Shown piece by piece: positions 41,987 to 50,588 of a stretch of DNA of 64,000 bases. The translations under genes were made by a program, and so were the position numbers. The notes under the pieces were generated by a model that saw only the letters and a list, made by a program, of their open reading frames with translations, was not told the origin of the DNA and searched no databases. Within the stretch, counting starts at the first letter, position 1, and each line of letters starts with the position of its first letter. Origin of the DNA: Xanthomonas sp. DAR 35659 (GTDB lineage: Bacteria > Pseudomonadota > Gammaproteobacteria > Xanthomonadales > Xanthomonadaceae); the NCBI RefSeq assembly GCF_041242975.1, contig NZ_CP162488.1, positions 2,532,001 through 2,596,000 of the forward strand. The letters run 5' to 3'.

Positions 41987-42742
41987 TTGAGCGCCAGCCG
42001 CTGGTTCATCCGTCCCGATCCTCGACCATACGCCGACATGCGGTTGGTCTGTCTGCCGTATGCCGGTGGATCGGCGGCCACGTACATTCCCTGGGCTTCC
42101 AGTCTGCCCGACAACGTGGAACTGGTCTGCGCGCAGCCGCCAGGACGTGCTTCCCGCATGGGCGAACCCGCGCATACGTCGATGGAGGCGATGGTGGCCG
42201 ATCTGAGCGCTGTGTTCGTTGGCCTCTTCGATAAGCCCTACCTGCTGTTCGGCCACAGCCTGGGCAGCCGCGTGGCCTATGCGTTCGCACGTCGCTGCGC
42301 GTCGTTCGGGTTGCCGGGCCCTGCCCGACTGATTGCGTCGGGTAGCCGCGCGCCGCACGTCCCGTCGACCCGCGCCAGTATCCATGACCTGCCCAAGGAC
42401 GATTTCCTCGCCAAGCTGCGTGAACTGGATGGGACGCCGGAGGAAGTGCTGGGCAACGCGGAGCTGTTGGACCTGCTGATTCCCCTGCTGCGCGCTGACT
42501 TCAGGATCGCCGATGTCTACCGGGCCGGGCCGCAGCCGTTGGACTGCCCTATCACCGTCCTGGCCGGCATGGACGACCATGAAGTGGCGCAGGCCGATGT
42601 CGATGCCTGGCGCGAGCTCACCACCGGCGCGTGCGAGATCCATTGGTTGCCCGGCGGCCACTTCTTCGTCAACGAGCAACGTGCGGAGGTGATCGCGAGG
42701 ATCAACCACGCCATCGGGCAGGCCAGCCGCGAGCTGGCCTAG
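41987..42742 (+). CDS. Type II thioesterase (alpha/beta hydrolase)
   Basis: The 251-residue protein starts at TTG with a strong GGAGGT seven bases before it. It has the type II thioesterase opening MRLVCLPYAGGSAATYIPW, the nucleophile elbow LFGHSLGSRVAYAFAR (Ser at about 86), the aspartate in VLAGMDDHEV and the histidine in WLPGGHFFVNEQ (about 225). These enzymes hydrolyse misprimed or stalled acyl groups from NRPS/PKS carrier domains. It is on the plus strand, divergent from the methyltransferase and outside the long minus-strand operon, and is one of two such thioesterases in the cluster. Confidence 0.9.
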   Translation: MSASRWFIRPDPRPYADMRLVCLPYAGGSAATYIPWASSLPDNVELVCAQPPGRASRMGEPAHTSMEAMVADLSAVFVGLFDKPYLLFGHSLGSRVAYAFARRCASFGLPGPARLIASGSRAPHVPSTRASIHDLPKDDFLAKLRELDGTPEEVLGNAELLDLLIPLLRADFRIADVYRAGPQPLDCPITVLAGMDDHEVAQADVDAWRELTTGACEIHWLPGGHFFVNEQRAEVIARINHAIGQASRELA

Positions 42743-42819
42743 TAGGCTCCAGCACGTCGGCCGACGGTGCCCTGCCCTCACGCTCGCCCGACGGGGTGAA
42801 CTTCGCGCGCGCGGCTGGA

Positions 42820-43596
42820 TCATTTCACGAAAAATGTCGTCCTGGCGACGCCGGCGTTGTTGGTCATGCCGGTCCAGGCGCGGATCTGGACCTCATAAAT
42901 GCCGGGGCCTTGGGTCGTGAGCTGGGTTTCGTATCGGCTGGTTGCGGCATTGAAGCGCAGCGTTTGGGGCTTCTGCTTTTTCCCGTCGATCCAGAGATAG
43001 GCTTGGACGTCCGTTCCGTCCGCCTTCCAGGGGCCGTCGGTCGACAGGCCGCAGCCGCACATCAGCGTGACCGATGCCTCTAGTGGAATAGTCGAATTCG
43101 CCTTGACCCACTGATACGCGGTAGGTGTCGCCAGGTCGACGATCAGGCCCGGCAGTTCGAGCAGCCAGCCGTCGCCGGCCGTCACGTGGCGGCCCGGCAG
43201 TATCCATTGGCTGCTGGTGACCGTGGTCGCCGCTTGTGGCTGGCTCATCGGTCCGGTGACCGTAGCGGTGACGCGGCGCGCATCTGTCAGGTCGAGCGTT
43301 GCCTTGAATACGCCGGAATCCGGCGTGGACAGAGGCGCGCGGCCCTGCAGGATGCGCTGCGTATCACCGGTCGAGCCCTGGGTCATGCCTTTCGCCAGCA
43401 CTTCGCCCGTCTCCGCATCGGTGAGCGTCACCAGGGCCGACGCCGTGTATCCGCCGATGAACTTCGCGCCGCGCGCAAGCACGCGCACTTCGACGTCGGT
43501 AGGCTCCGCCTGTGCAGGTACGCCGACCGCGAGTGTCAGGATCAGCGCGCAGGCGCCGATGGCGCGCCGCGAGAAAAGTGAAGCAAGTGGGTTCAT
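42820..43596 (-). CDS. Exported protein of unknown function, beta-rich
   Basis: The 258-residue protein starts MNPLASLFSRRAIGACALIL with a long signal peptide cleaved at about PAQAEPTD. The mature part has repeated beta-strand-like segments (VEVRVLARGAKFIGG, FKATLDLTDARRVTATVTGP), two adjacent cysteines in MCGCGLSTDG and a C-terminal Ig-like pattern (GIYEVQIRAWTGMTNNAGVA). The ATG at 43596 has AGGAG ten bases upstream. It lies 77 bp downstream of the last gene of the biosynthetic operon on the same strand. I do not recognise a family. A periplasmic binding or processing role for the exported product is possible. Confidence 0.65.
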   Translation of the reverse strand: MNPLASLFSRRAIGACALILTLAVGVPAQAEPTDVEVRVLARGAKFIGGYTASALVTLTDAETGEVLAKGMTQGSTGDTQRILQGRAPLSTPDSGVFKATLDLTDARRVTATVTGPMSQPQAATTVTSSQWILPGRHVTAGDGWLLELPGLIVDLATPTAYQWVKANSTIPLEASVTLMCGCGLSTDGPWKADGTDVQAYLWIDGKKQKPQTLRFNAATSRYETQLTTQGPGIYEVQIRAWTGMTNNAGVARTTFFVK

Positions 43597-43673
43597 CGCG
43601 ATGTTTCTCCTAAGGTTCACATCTGTCTAGGCCACGCGCGGCGGCGCGATTGACCGGCTACCTGCCCTGCCCG

Positions 43674-45026
43674 TCAACATGCCGCTTCGAACACGATGCG
43701 CTCCTGCGCGCCGCGGGCGGAGTTGATGACACCGTCGTAGCTTTCGCTGTTCGGCATCATGCGAATCCACGAGCCACCGAAGCGATCGCCGAACTGGAAC
43801 ACGCCCCAGACGAAGTCGAAGACCTGGCGCGAGCCCGGTGCGTGGCCATAGAAGCGCACGGATTCGCAATACTCCTGGGCGATCCACAGCTCTTGTCGCT
43901 CCAGTGTGGCCAGTTTTCTCGTCCAGTCCTCCATGTTCATGAAACGCCCGACATAGACGTCGATGCCCTGCATGCCGTCGCACTGTTTGACGACATAGTC
44001 GTCCTTGCGCGCCAACAGTTCGTCCATCAGGTCCGCCCGGTAAAGCGGCCCGCCAAGCATGAAGGTGCGGGGCACATAGCGCGTGACCAGCTCGGCGTCG
44101 GCGGTGGGCAGCGCGCCCGCCTGCACGGCGTAGTGCAGCAGCGCCATCGCGCGCTTGTCGGACAGCACCATGTTGGTCGGGAAGTCCGGGCAGGCCAGCT
44201 TGCCGGCCAGCACGCTGCGCAGCAACTGGACCGGCGCGGGCGCCTCGCCGCTCAGGTCGCCGAAGGTCACCAGGTGGATTCTGTCGCCGTCATGGAAGGT
44301 GCCCTGCGGTGTCACTTCAAGCGCGTCGAATGAGGCGAAGAACCGTACCTGGGCGTCGACTCCGGACGCGGCGACGGCCTCGTCGATGCACTGTTGCAGG
44401 AACTCGCCGTACAAGGCCGGATCGAAGCCTTCCTTGACCTTGAACAGGATGACGCGCGTGCCGTGGTCCTCGATCCGCGCCGCCGACTCGATCAGGAAAC
44501 GGAAGAACGTGACCGGCGTGTTGCGGCAGCTGACGCTGTGCTTGTCGAAGAAACCGCGGTAGCCGGGATAGTTCCTGAAGGTCTCGTCCATCCATTGGAT
44601 CTGCCAGCCTCCGATGGAGGTGCCGACGTTCACCTCTACCAGCTTGAGGCCTTGCTCCGTCAGCACGGCATCGGTGCGGAAGCAGATGTCCGACAGGTTG
44701 AGCTTGCTGAGAAACAGCGAGCAGCGCACGGCATCCATTCCCATGGCCGCGGCCATGCGCTCGGGATCATCGTTGAAGATGCCGCGGATGGCGGCATGGG
44801 TGATGCGCAGGATGTTTCCGTTCATTTCCTGCATGTCGGCCACGAACGCGGGCGAAACGAAGAATGGCCATGAGTTGATCGGGTACTGATACGTCCGCAT
44901 GAACTCCGTCGTCGCCAGGTCGCGGAACGGGATGGGATCGGAAATCCCGTGGGCGTCGACGTAACGCTCGAATTCCCTGTTCAGCAGCGATGCGTCGGAT
45001 CCGTTCTTTTCAATGAGGTCGATCAT
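43674..45026 (-). CDS. ATP-grasp-like ligase, natural-product cluster
   Basis: The 450-residue protein has phrases matching (circularly permuted) ATP-grasp enzymes: LKLVEVNVGTSIGGWQIQWM (about 128-147), DDYVVKQCDGMQGIDVYVG (about 338-356) with the ATP-binding lysine, and a C-terminal NSARGAQERIVFEAAC. The N-terminal part has DPIPFRDLATTEFMRTYQYP, resembling glutathionylspermidine-synthase-like and peptide-ligase-like proteins. ATP-grasp enzymes join a carboxylate to an amine through an acyl phosphate. The start overlaps the exporter stop by ATGA. It may add an amino acid to the peptide or act in resistance. The exact family is uncertain. Confidence 0.65.
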   Translation of the reverse strand: MIDLIEKNGSDASLLNREFERYVDAHGISDPIPFRDLATTEFMRTYQYPINSWPFFVSPAFVADMQEMNGNILRITHAAIRGIFNDDPERMAAAMGMDAVRCSLFLSKLNLSDICFRTDAVLTEQGLKLVEVNVGTSIGGWQIQWMDETFRNYPGYRGFFDKHSVSCRNTPVTFFRFLIESAARIEDHGTRVILFKVKEGFDPALYGEFLQQCIDEAVAASGVDAQVRFFASFDALEVTPQGTFHDGDRIHLVTFGDLSGEAPAPVQLLRSVLAGKLACPDFPTNMVLSDKRAMALLHYAVQAGALPTADAELVTRYVPRTFMLGGPLYRADLMDELLARKDDYVVKQCDGMQGIDVYVGRFMNMEDWTRKLATLERQELWIAQEYCESVRFYGHAPGSRQVFDFVWGVFQFGDRFGGSWIRMMPNSESYDGVINSARGAQERIVFEAAC

Positions 45027-46792
45027 CGTTCGTTGCCCGTGGTGGCGAAAGGCAGTCGCGGCGCGGCTTGGAGCGCTTCTTGGAGCTCTCCGGAGGAGCG
45101 CCCGGTCTGAATCGAAGCAGTTGATGGGTCGGGGCCGGCGATGGCCTCGCGCAGGCGTCCCTGCTCCATGTGGACGATCCGGTCCGCCTCTCCGAAGAAG
45201 CGGTCGTCATGGCTGATGACGATGACGGCTTTCCCTCTCGCCTTGAGTTCGTGGATGATCCGCCGATAGAAGATCTCCTTGAATGCCGGATCCTGATCGG
45301 CCGCCCATTCGTCGAAGAGATACAGTGTCTTGTCCTCGATGAGCGCCGCCAGCAGCGCCAGGCGCTTGCGCTGCCCGTCCGACAACGCGCGGGTCGAGAA
45401 CTTGCGTCCCACGATGGATAGCTTGCGCTCCAGTTTGAGCAGGGTCATGTACTCGCGGATCTTTTCGTCCTCGTCCAGCCGCGCGTCGCAAAGCAGTCGG
45501 TCGAAGAGATGGTAATCGGAGTAGATCGAACAGATCTGGTTGCGGTAGGCAACGATGTTGGCATCGGTCAGCGGATCGTCGTCGAACAGCATGTCTCCGC
45601 CGCTGGCGCGGTAATGGAGCGTGATGAGCTTGCTCAGGGTCGATTTGCCCGAGCCATTGCCGCCGACGATGAAGGTCACTTCCCCGCGATGGATGGTCAG
45701 GTCGATGGGGCCGACGTGGAAGCCCGCATCGTCGCCATTGCCCGCGTGGGTGTACTCCAATCCGCGCAGGGTCAGCGTCGACCAATCGTCACGCGCTCCG
45801 CCAGCGGCAACCGGGTACGTCTCCGACGGGATGGCGCCCAACAGCGCGTTGACCTTCTTCAAGGAAATGCGCGCCATGAACACGGCGGGAACGGTGTTGA
45901 TCACCAGCGCGATAGGCGTGGTGATGTACAGCATCGCCATGATCACGCTGGTGAGGGTGGCGGCGGTGATCGCGTGATAGTTGACGAAGACATAGGCGAT
46001 GACGCCGATGACCAGGAAACTGATCATGTCGCCGTAATTGGCGGCGAGCCGCACGACGGTGTTGCCGGCCTTGTCGGCGCGCATGACGGCGTACTCGTTG
46101 TCCATCAGCACGTCGAGGAAGTAGCGCTGGCGCTTGGCCGGATCGAGCTTGAGTTCCTTCGCGCCGTTGATCAGGCCCTGGATGGCGTCCTGCAGGGGAT
46201 CGATGCGTTCGCGTGAGCGCTGGAAGTGGCGGTTGGCGAGGAACATCGGGATCTGGTAGGTGATCGCGCCGAAGGCGATGGCCTGCAGGACCAGGACGAA
46301 GACGGGAAAATCCAGGTAGCTCATGAAGCCCAGCATGCCGACGATGGTCACCGCGCTGATGAGCAGATCCGGCAGCGCTCGCGCGCCGAACACGATGCGG
46401 CCGACGTCTGTGGTGATGGCGGCGATGAGCCTGGCCGACCCCATGCGTTCGAGCTCGGCGATCGGGGCCTGGCTGATGCGCTCGTACAGCGTGCGACGCA
46501 GTTCGGTCGTCACCTCCATGGCCACCCGCAGCAAGGTGATCTGCGACACGGAGCGGAACACCAGTACGCAGGCACACAGCGCGAAGAAGACCAGAGCCAG
46601 CTTGTGCTGGTGGACCTCCACGCCCAGGAAGATGGCGGTGTCGGCGCTGCCCGCTGCTGTGTCCGCGCCGCTGATGCCGACCTGCACCATCGGGATCAGC
46701 AGCGAATAGCAGACGCCGGACAGCGCGCCGAGCAAAATGGAGAGGAAGATCCGGTTCGGGGCGCGGCGGACGAAGAGGTCGAACAGCTTCAC
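45023..46792 (-). CDS. Cyclic-peptide-type ABC exporter (PvdE/SyrD family)
   Basis: This is a 589-residue half-transporter starting at GTG. Six membrane helices (about 15-300, e.g. IFLSILLGALSGVCYSLLIP) are followed by an ATPase domain with Walker A VGGNGSGKSTLSKL (about 374-387), signature RALSDGQRKRLALL (about 464) and Walker B LYLFDEWAADQDP (about 489). The FDEWAADQDP wording is diagnostic of PvdE/SyrD exporters, which move non-ribosomal peptides or their precursors into the periplasm. It overlaps the penicillin-acylase gene by four bases on one side and the ATP-grasp gene on the other, so export is coupled to maturation in one operon. Confidence 0.92.
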   Translation of the reverse strand: MKLFDLFVRRAPNRIFLSILLGALSGVCYSLLIPMVQVGISGADTAAGSADTAIFLGVEVHQHKLALVFFALCACVLVFRSVSQITLLRVAMEVTTELRRTLYERISQAPIAELERMGSARLIAAITTDVGRIVFGARALPDLLISAVTIVGMLGFMSYLDFPVFVLVLQAIAFGAITYQIPMFLANRHFQRSRERIDPLQDAIQGLINGAKELKLDPAKRQRYFLDVLMDNEYAVMRADKAGNTVVRLAANYGDMISFLVIGVIAYVFVNYHAITAATLTSVIMAMLYITTPIALVINTVPAVFMARISLKKVNALLGAIPSETYPVAAGGARDDWSTLTLRGLEYTHAGNGDDAGFHVGPIDLTIHRGEVTFIVGGNGSGKSTLSKLITLHYRASGGDMLFDDDPLTDANIVAYRNQICSIYSDYHLFDRLLCDARLDEDEKIREYMTLLKLERKLSIVGRKFSTRALSDGQRKRLALLAALIEDKTLYLFDEWAADQDPAFKEIFYRRIIHELKARGKAVIVISHDDRFFGEADRIVHMEQGRLREAIAGPDPSTASIQTGRSSGELQEALQAAPRLPFATTGNER

Positions 46793-49239
46793 GGTCTTGC
46801 CTCGCTGGCGCCGCCTGCTGCATGCAGGGTCTGGCGCATCGCGCCGGCCGCGGTGTCCGGCTGCCTCAATGCGTACAGTTGCGCATGCGCGAAGGGCTCA
46901 AGCATGTCGTCGAAATGCGGGCTCATCGGATTGCCGGACTGTCCGGTCGAGTTCATGTAGGCGTGCTCCCCGCCACCCTGCCCCATCACCATGACCTGGC
47001 GGAACACCGCACCGAAGTTTTGTTCGTAGCCTTTCATCGGCCGATAGAGGCTGCCGGCGACGTTCACGGAGTTCTCCGAGCCAGGGCTCGGCAGACGTCG
47101 TGAGAACACGCGGTCCAGCAGGTTCACGTCGCCGAACGGGACATGGTTGAACCGCGCGCGGTGCAGCGTCCCCCATGCCCAGTCCGACCGGTCGCCGCCG
47201 TACTTGCGCAGCTCCCGCAACGCATCGTCGAGCGCGGTCCGCAGGGGGCCCGTGCAGCCTGTGGCGGCCTTGCTGTCGCTGCCGCACCAGGCGGGGTCAC
47301 CGCTTTGCAACAGCTGGCGGATCTGCACGGGAGTGACTCCGCCGACGTAGCCGCGCAGTGCCTGTATCTGGTCGGCTGCGCCCTGCTCGTCGTCGATCCG
47401 GTCCAGGAGCAGACGTTTGCGCAGGTGCCTGAGCCAGAAGTTGAACACCGTGGCCGAAGGCTGGTCCGTGTCCATGCGGCCGTCCCACCGCGCGAGATCC
47501 CGGACGGCGGCGCTGGATGCCAGTTCCGGGGAAACATGGGCCACCAGATAGTCGCGCAGCGCAAGCGCTTCAAGGTCCACGGTGTCCGCCTGCATCAGGC
47601 GCGTCTGCTCCGTGTCGATCTTGCCATTGCGGCGCAAGGCGTCGGCGATCATGGCGGTGATGCGTTCGGCGCGAGCAGGTGGCGCCCAGTCGCGCGAAAT
47701 GAAGTGCGGGTAGCGATCATCCACCACCTTGTTGTTCGCGCTGACGATGACCCCGCTGGCCGGATTCAGGGCGCGCGGCATCTCGCCGAACGGGACATAG
47801 CCGCGCCAACCCGACGCCGAGCCTGCCGCCGGTGTCGGCATGCTGCCATCCCCCGTTCCTCGCAGTGGAATGCGTCCCGCCGCGACATAGCCGATGTTGC
47901 CGGCGTCATCGGCGTAGACCACGTTGATGGCCGGGGTCACGACCTGGCCGAGCGCGGCATTGAAGTCCGCCCAGTTGCGCGCGTAGGCGAGTCGGAAGAT
48001 GCCCTGGTAGGACGTGTCGCCATCGTCCAGGCCCGACCAGCGCAGGCTGATCGGCTGGTCGAACAGTCCTGTCGCGTCGCTGACCACGGGCCCGAAGCGT
48101 GTGCTGCGGACCTGCACGCGCACCGGCGCGCGCGGGGCGCGCAGCGAGGCGGGGAAGTCGGCCCGCACCGCGATCTCTTCCTGGCGCACCGTCATCGCGT
48201 GCCACTGCCCATCCACGCGGTAGACGTTGGGACGCTCCGGGTGGGTCTCCAGCGCATAGAGATCCTGGGTATCGGCCATCATGTTGGTGCCGCCCCATGC
48301 GACGTGGCGATTGCGGCCGAAGACGATGATCGGCAGGCCCACGACCGACATCCCGGAGACGGCGAACCCCGGGGCCGAGAGGTCGGCCACGTACCACGCC
48401 GAGGGCATCTGCAAGCTCATGTGCGGGTCGTTGGCCAGCAACGGCGCGCCATCGCGGGTCAGCCGTCCGGCGAGCACCCAGGCATTGCTGCCGACATACG
48501 GCCCACCCAGGCCCAGGGTCCGCTCCAGACGTCGACTCAGGTCGGACAGGGCTTGCATCGGTTGATCGAGCGCCAGTGTGGTCGGCGCATCCGCGGGATA
48601 GCTTCGCTCCAGCAGCGCCCATTGCCGTTCGGGGAGGAACTTGCGCGCCAGATAGCGGTCCGCCTCGGCGCGCATGCCGTTGGACTGGTTGAGGCTGAAC
48701 ACCTTGAACCATGCCAGCGAGTCAATGGGCGTCCACCGCTCGGGGGTCACGCCGAGCAGCAGGAATTCGGGCGGCAGCGTCGTGCCCTCGTCAAGCCGAG
48801 CATTGATGCCATCGGCGTATGCCTGCAGTGAGCGCTTGGCGTCCGGCGCCAGCGCCGGCCAGGCGCGCTCGGCGGCGCCATGGATGTCGAGCGTGCGCAT
48901 CCAGATGTCGCTGGACAAGGCCTGCTGCCCAAGGACCTCGGCAAGGCGCCCCTGCGCGACCCGCCGCGCCAATTCCAGCTGCCAAAGACGGTCCTGGGCG
49001 TGCAGGTAGCCCATCGCGAAATAGGCGTCCATGTCGCTGGAGGCGCGGATATGGGGGACGCCGTGTGCATCGCGGGTGATGTGCACGTCCGCCGCCAGGC
49101 CCTTGGCCACGCTGCGGTCTCCCGCTTGCGGCAGACTCTGGCGCAGTTGCGCGTAGCCGAACCAGCAGGCGATCGCGATGGGCAGGCAGACCCACACGGC
49201 CAGGCGCCACAGCAGCGGATGCCGCGACAGCGTGCTCAT
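46789..49239 (-). CDS. Penicillin-acylase-family N-terminal nucleophile hydrolase
   Basis: The 816-residue precursor starts MSTLSRHPLLWRLAVWVCLP, an N-terminal membrane anchor or signal. After the alpha-chain region (VHITRDAHGVPHIRASSDMD) comes a linker and the autocleavage site GGPYVGSNAWVLAG, where Ser251 becomes the N-terminal nucleophile of the beta chain. FGRNRHVAWGGTNMMADTQD and VIVSANNKVVDDRYP are conserved beta-chain phrases. Family members such as PvdQ and quorum-quenching acylases remove acyl chains in the periplasm. Next to a PvdE-like exporter, this is the likely prodrug-maturation enzyme that removes an N-acyl cap after export. The start has AGGAG six bases upstream. Confidence 0.9.
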   Translation of the reverse strand: MSTLSRHPLLWRLAVWVCLPIAIACWFGYAQLRQSLPQAGDRSVAKGLAADVHITRDAHGVPHIRASSDMDAYFAMGYLHAQDRLWQLELARRVAQGRLAEVLGQQALSSDIWMRTLDIHGAAERAWPALAPDAKRSLQAYADGINARLDEGTTLPPEFLLLGVTPERWTPIDSLAWFKVFSLNQSNGMRAEADRYLARKFLPERQWALLERSYPADAPTTLALDQPMQALSDLSRRLERTLGLGGPYVGSNAWVLAGRLTRDGAPLLANDPHMSLQMPSAWYVADLSAPGFAVSGMSVVGLPIIVFGRNRHVAWGGTNMMADTQDLYALETHPERPNVYRVDGQWHAMTVRQEEIAVRADFPASLRAPRAPVRVQVRSTRFGPVVSDATGLFDQPISLRWSGLDDGDTSYQGIFRLAYARNWADFNAALGQVVTPAINVVYADDAGNIGYVAAGRIPLRGTGDGSMPTPAAGSASGWRGYVPFGEMPRALNPASGVIVSANNKVVDDRYPHFISRDWAPPARAERITAMIADALRRNGKIDTEQTRLMQADTVDLEALALRDYLVAHVSPELASSAAVRDLARWDGRMDTDQPSATVFNFWLRHLRKRLLLDRIDDEQGAADQIQALRGYVGGVTPVQIRQLLQSGDPAWCGSDSKAATGCTGPLRTALDDALRELRKYGGDRSDWAWGTLHRARFNHVPFGDVNLLDRVFSRRLPSPGSENSVNVAGSLYRPMKGYEQNFGAVFRQVMVMGQGGGEHAYMNSTGQSGNPMSPHFDDMLEPFAHAQLYALRQPDTAAGAMRQTLHAAGGASEARP

Positions 49240-49312
49240 GTGCGCTCCTGCGCGCGCCACGTGGCCGCGCCGGCTGCGCTGCAAGGTACCGGGATCGGAC
49301 GCGCTGCAGTGG

Positions 49313-50557
49313 TCACAGGGTCGCCACCGCGTTCTTCAGCCGGTTCAGATGGGGCAGATTCTCGAGCACGACCCGCGGGTCGATGCCGAAATCCACCAGG
49401 CACGCGATCTCGTCCACGCCGATGGAGCGCAGTCTGGCGGCGAACTCCAACGCGCTGTCGGGCGTGCCCAGCAGCGCACTGGTTCCGTGATAGCGGTGGA
49501 AGGCGTGTTCCAGCAAGGTTTCCATGTCGCCGCTGCCGATGCTTTTCGGGTCGATGCCGACCTGCGCGGCGAGGTTGCTCAACAGATCGATCGACTGGGC
49601 TAGATAGCGCTTGAACGGTTCCTTGGCGACCTGAAGAACCGATGCCTGGTCGGAGGAAATGAAGGTGTGGATCATCACCGTCACCTGCCCTGGCGTCGTA
49701 TAGCCGGCCTCCGCCCTCGCCTGGCGGTAGACCTTGATCTTCTGGCCCAGCGCCTCCGGTGTCTGCCCGGTCAAGTGGGACAGGACGTTGGCGCCGATCC
49801 TGCCTGCCGACTCGAAGGTCTGCGGGCTGGTGGCGGCCGTGATCCAGACCGGTAACTCCGGCTGGATCGGCCGCGGCAGGCAACTGATCGCGATGTCCTC
49901 GCCAGCGCCGTTGCGGCGCGTGATGGAGCCTCCGCGCCAAAGGGTGCGGATCTCCTCGATGCCGTCGTACATGAACTGGTGGCGGGTCGGATAGACATCC
50001 GGCGCCAGCACGAAATCGTTGGGCTGCCAGCCGGACGCGAACGCCACGCCGGCGCGGCCATCGGACAGGTTGTCCACCACGGCCCATTCTTCCGCCACGC
50101 GCAGCGGATCGTTCAGCGGCAGCACCACGCTGCCGGCACGCAGGGCGACGTGGCAGGTCGTAGTCGCCAGCGCGGAAGCCATCAGCGCCGGATTGGGATA
50201 CAGGCCGCCGAAGCGGGCGAAGTGCCGCTCCGGTGTCCACACCGCCTCGAATCCGTGTTCGTCCGCGAACCGCGCGCCATCGAGCAACAGCCGATACTTG
50301 TCGCGGTCGCTGCTGCCCTCGTCGCTGGAAAAGTAGAACAGGCTCATCGACGTCGGGCGTTCGCGTCCGGCCCCCGCGTCGCGCTGCGCGGACGCGCCGA
50401 GCAACGCCTGCTCGACGCGGTCCCGCTGCTGCTTGAGTTCCAGCAGCAAGGCCTTGTCCTTGGGCGGACTCTTGACCTCGATATTCAAGGTCCCGTCCTG
50501 GATCCTCAGGAGGATGCCCTGTTCGGCGCAACGGCTGATGATGTCTTCGACGTCCAT
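49313..50557 (-). CDS. Luciferase-like (MupA/Atu3671) monooxygenase with TubC docking domain
   Basis: The 414-residue protein starts with a TubC-type docking domain (MDVEDIISRCAEQGILLRIQ and on to LLLELKQQRDRVEQALLG; residues 1-55). The rest is an FMN-dependent luciferase-like (MSNF) monooxygenase: MSLFYFSSDEG, GFEAVWTPERHFARFGGLYP, VVLPLNDPLRVAEEWAVVDN, GRAGVAFASGWQPNDF. In mupirocin-type and myxobacterial clusters such enzymes hydroxylate a carrier-bound amino or acyl chain. The docking domain predicts contact with an NRPS C-terminus, plausibly that of the module encoded 31 bp upstream. Start at 50557 has AAGGA nearby. It is intact and of normal length for such fusions. Confidence 0.88.
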   Translation of the reverse strand: MDVEDIISRCAEQGILLRIQDGTLNIEVKSPPKDKALLLELKQQRDRVEQALLGASAQRDAGAGRERPTSMSLFYFSSDEGSSDRDKYRLLLDGARFADEHGFEAVWTPERHFARFGGLYPNPALMASALATTTCHVALRAGSVVLPLNDPLRVAEEWAVVDNLSDGRAGVAFASGWQPNDFVLAPDVYPTRHQFMYDGIEEIRTLWRGGSITRRNGAGEDIAISCLPRPIQPELPVWITAATSPQTFESAGRIGANVLSHLTGQTPEALGQKIKVYRQARAEAGYTTPGQVTVMIHTFISSDQASVLQVAKEPFKRYLAQSIDLLSNLAAQVGIDPKSIGSGDMETLLEHAFHRYHGTSALLGTPDSALEFAARLRSIGVDEIACLVDFGIDPRVVLENLPHLNRLKNAVATL

Positions 50558-50588
50558 GGCACTGTGTCCTTGAGCTGTGGTCGATGGG

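Noticed and set aside
47143..48831. 562-codon plus-strand frame opposite the penicillin acylase
   Set aside because: Antisense shadow; the minus-strand protein has the nucleophile site and conserved family phrases.
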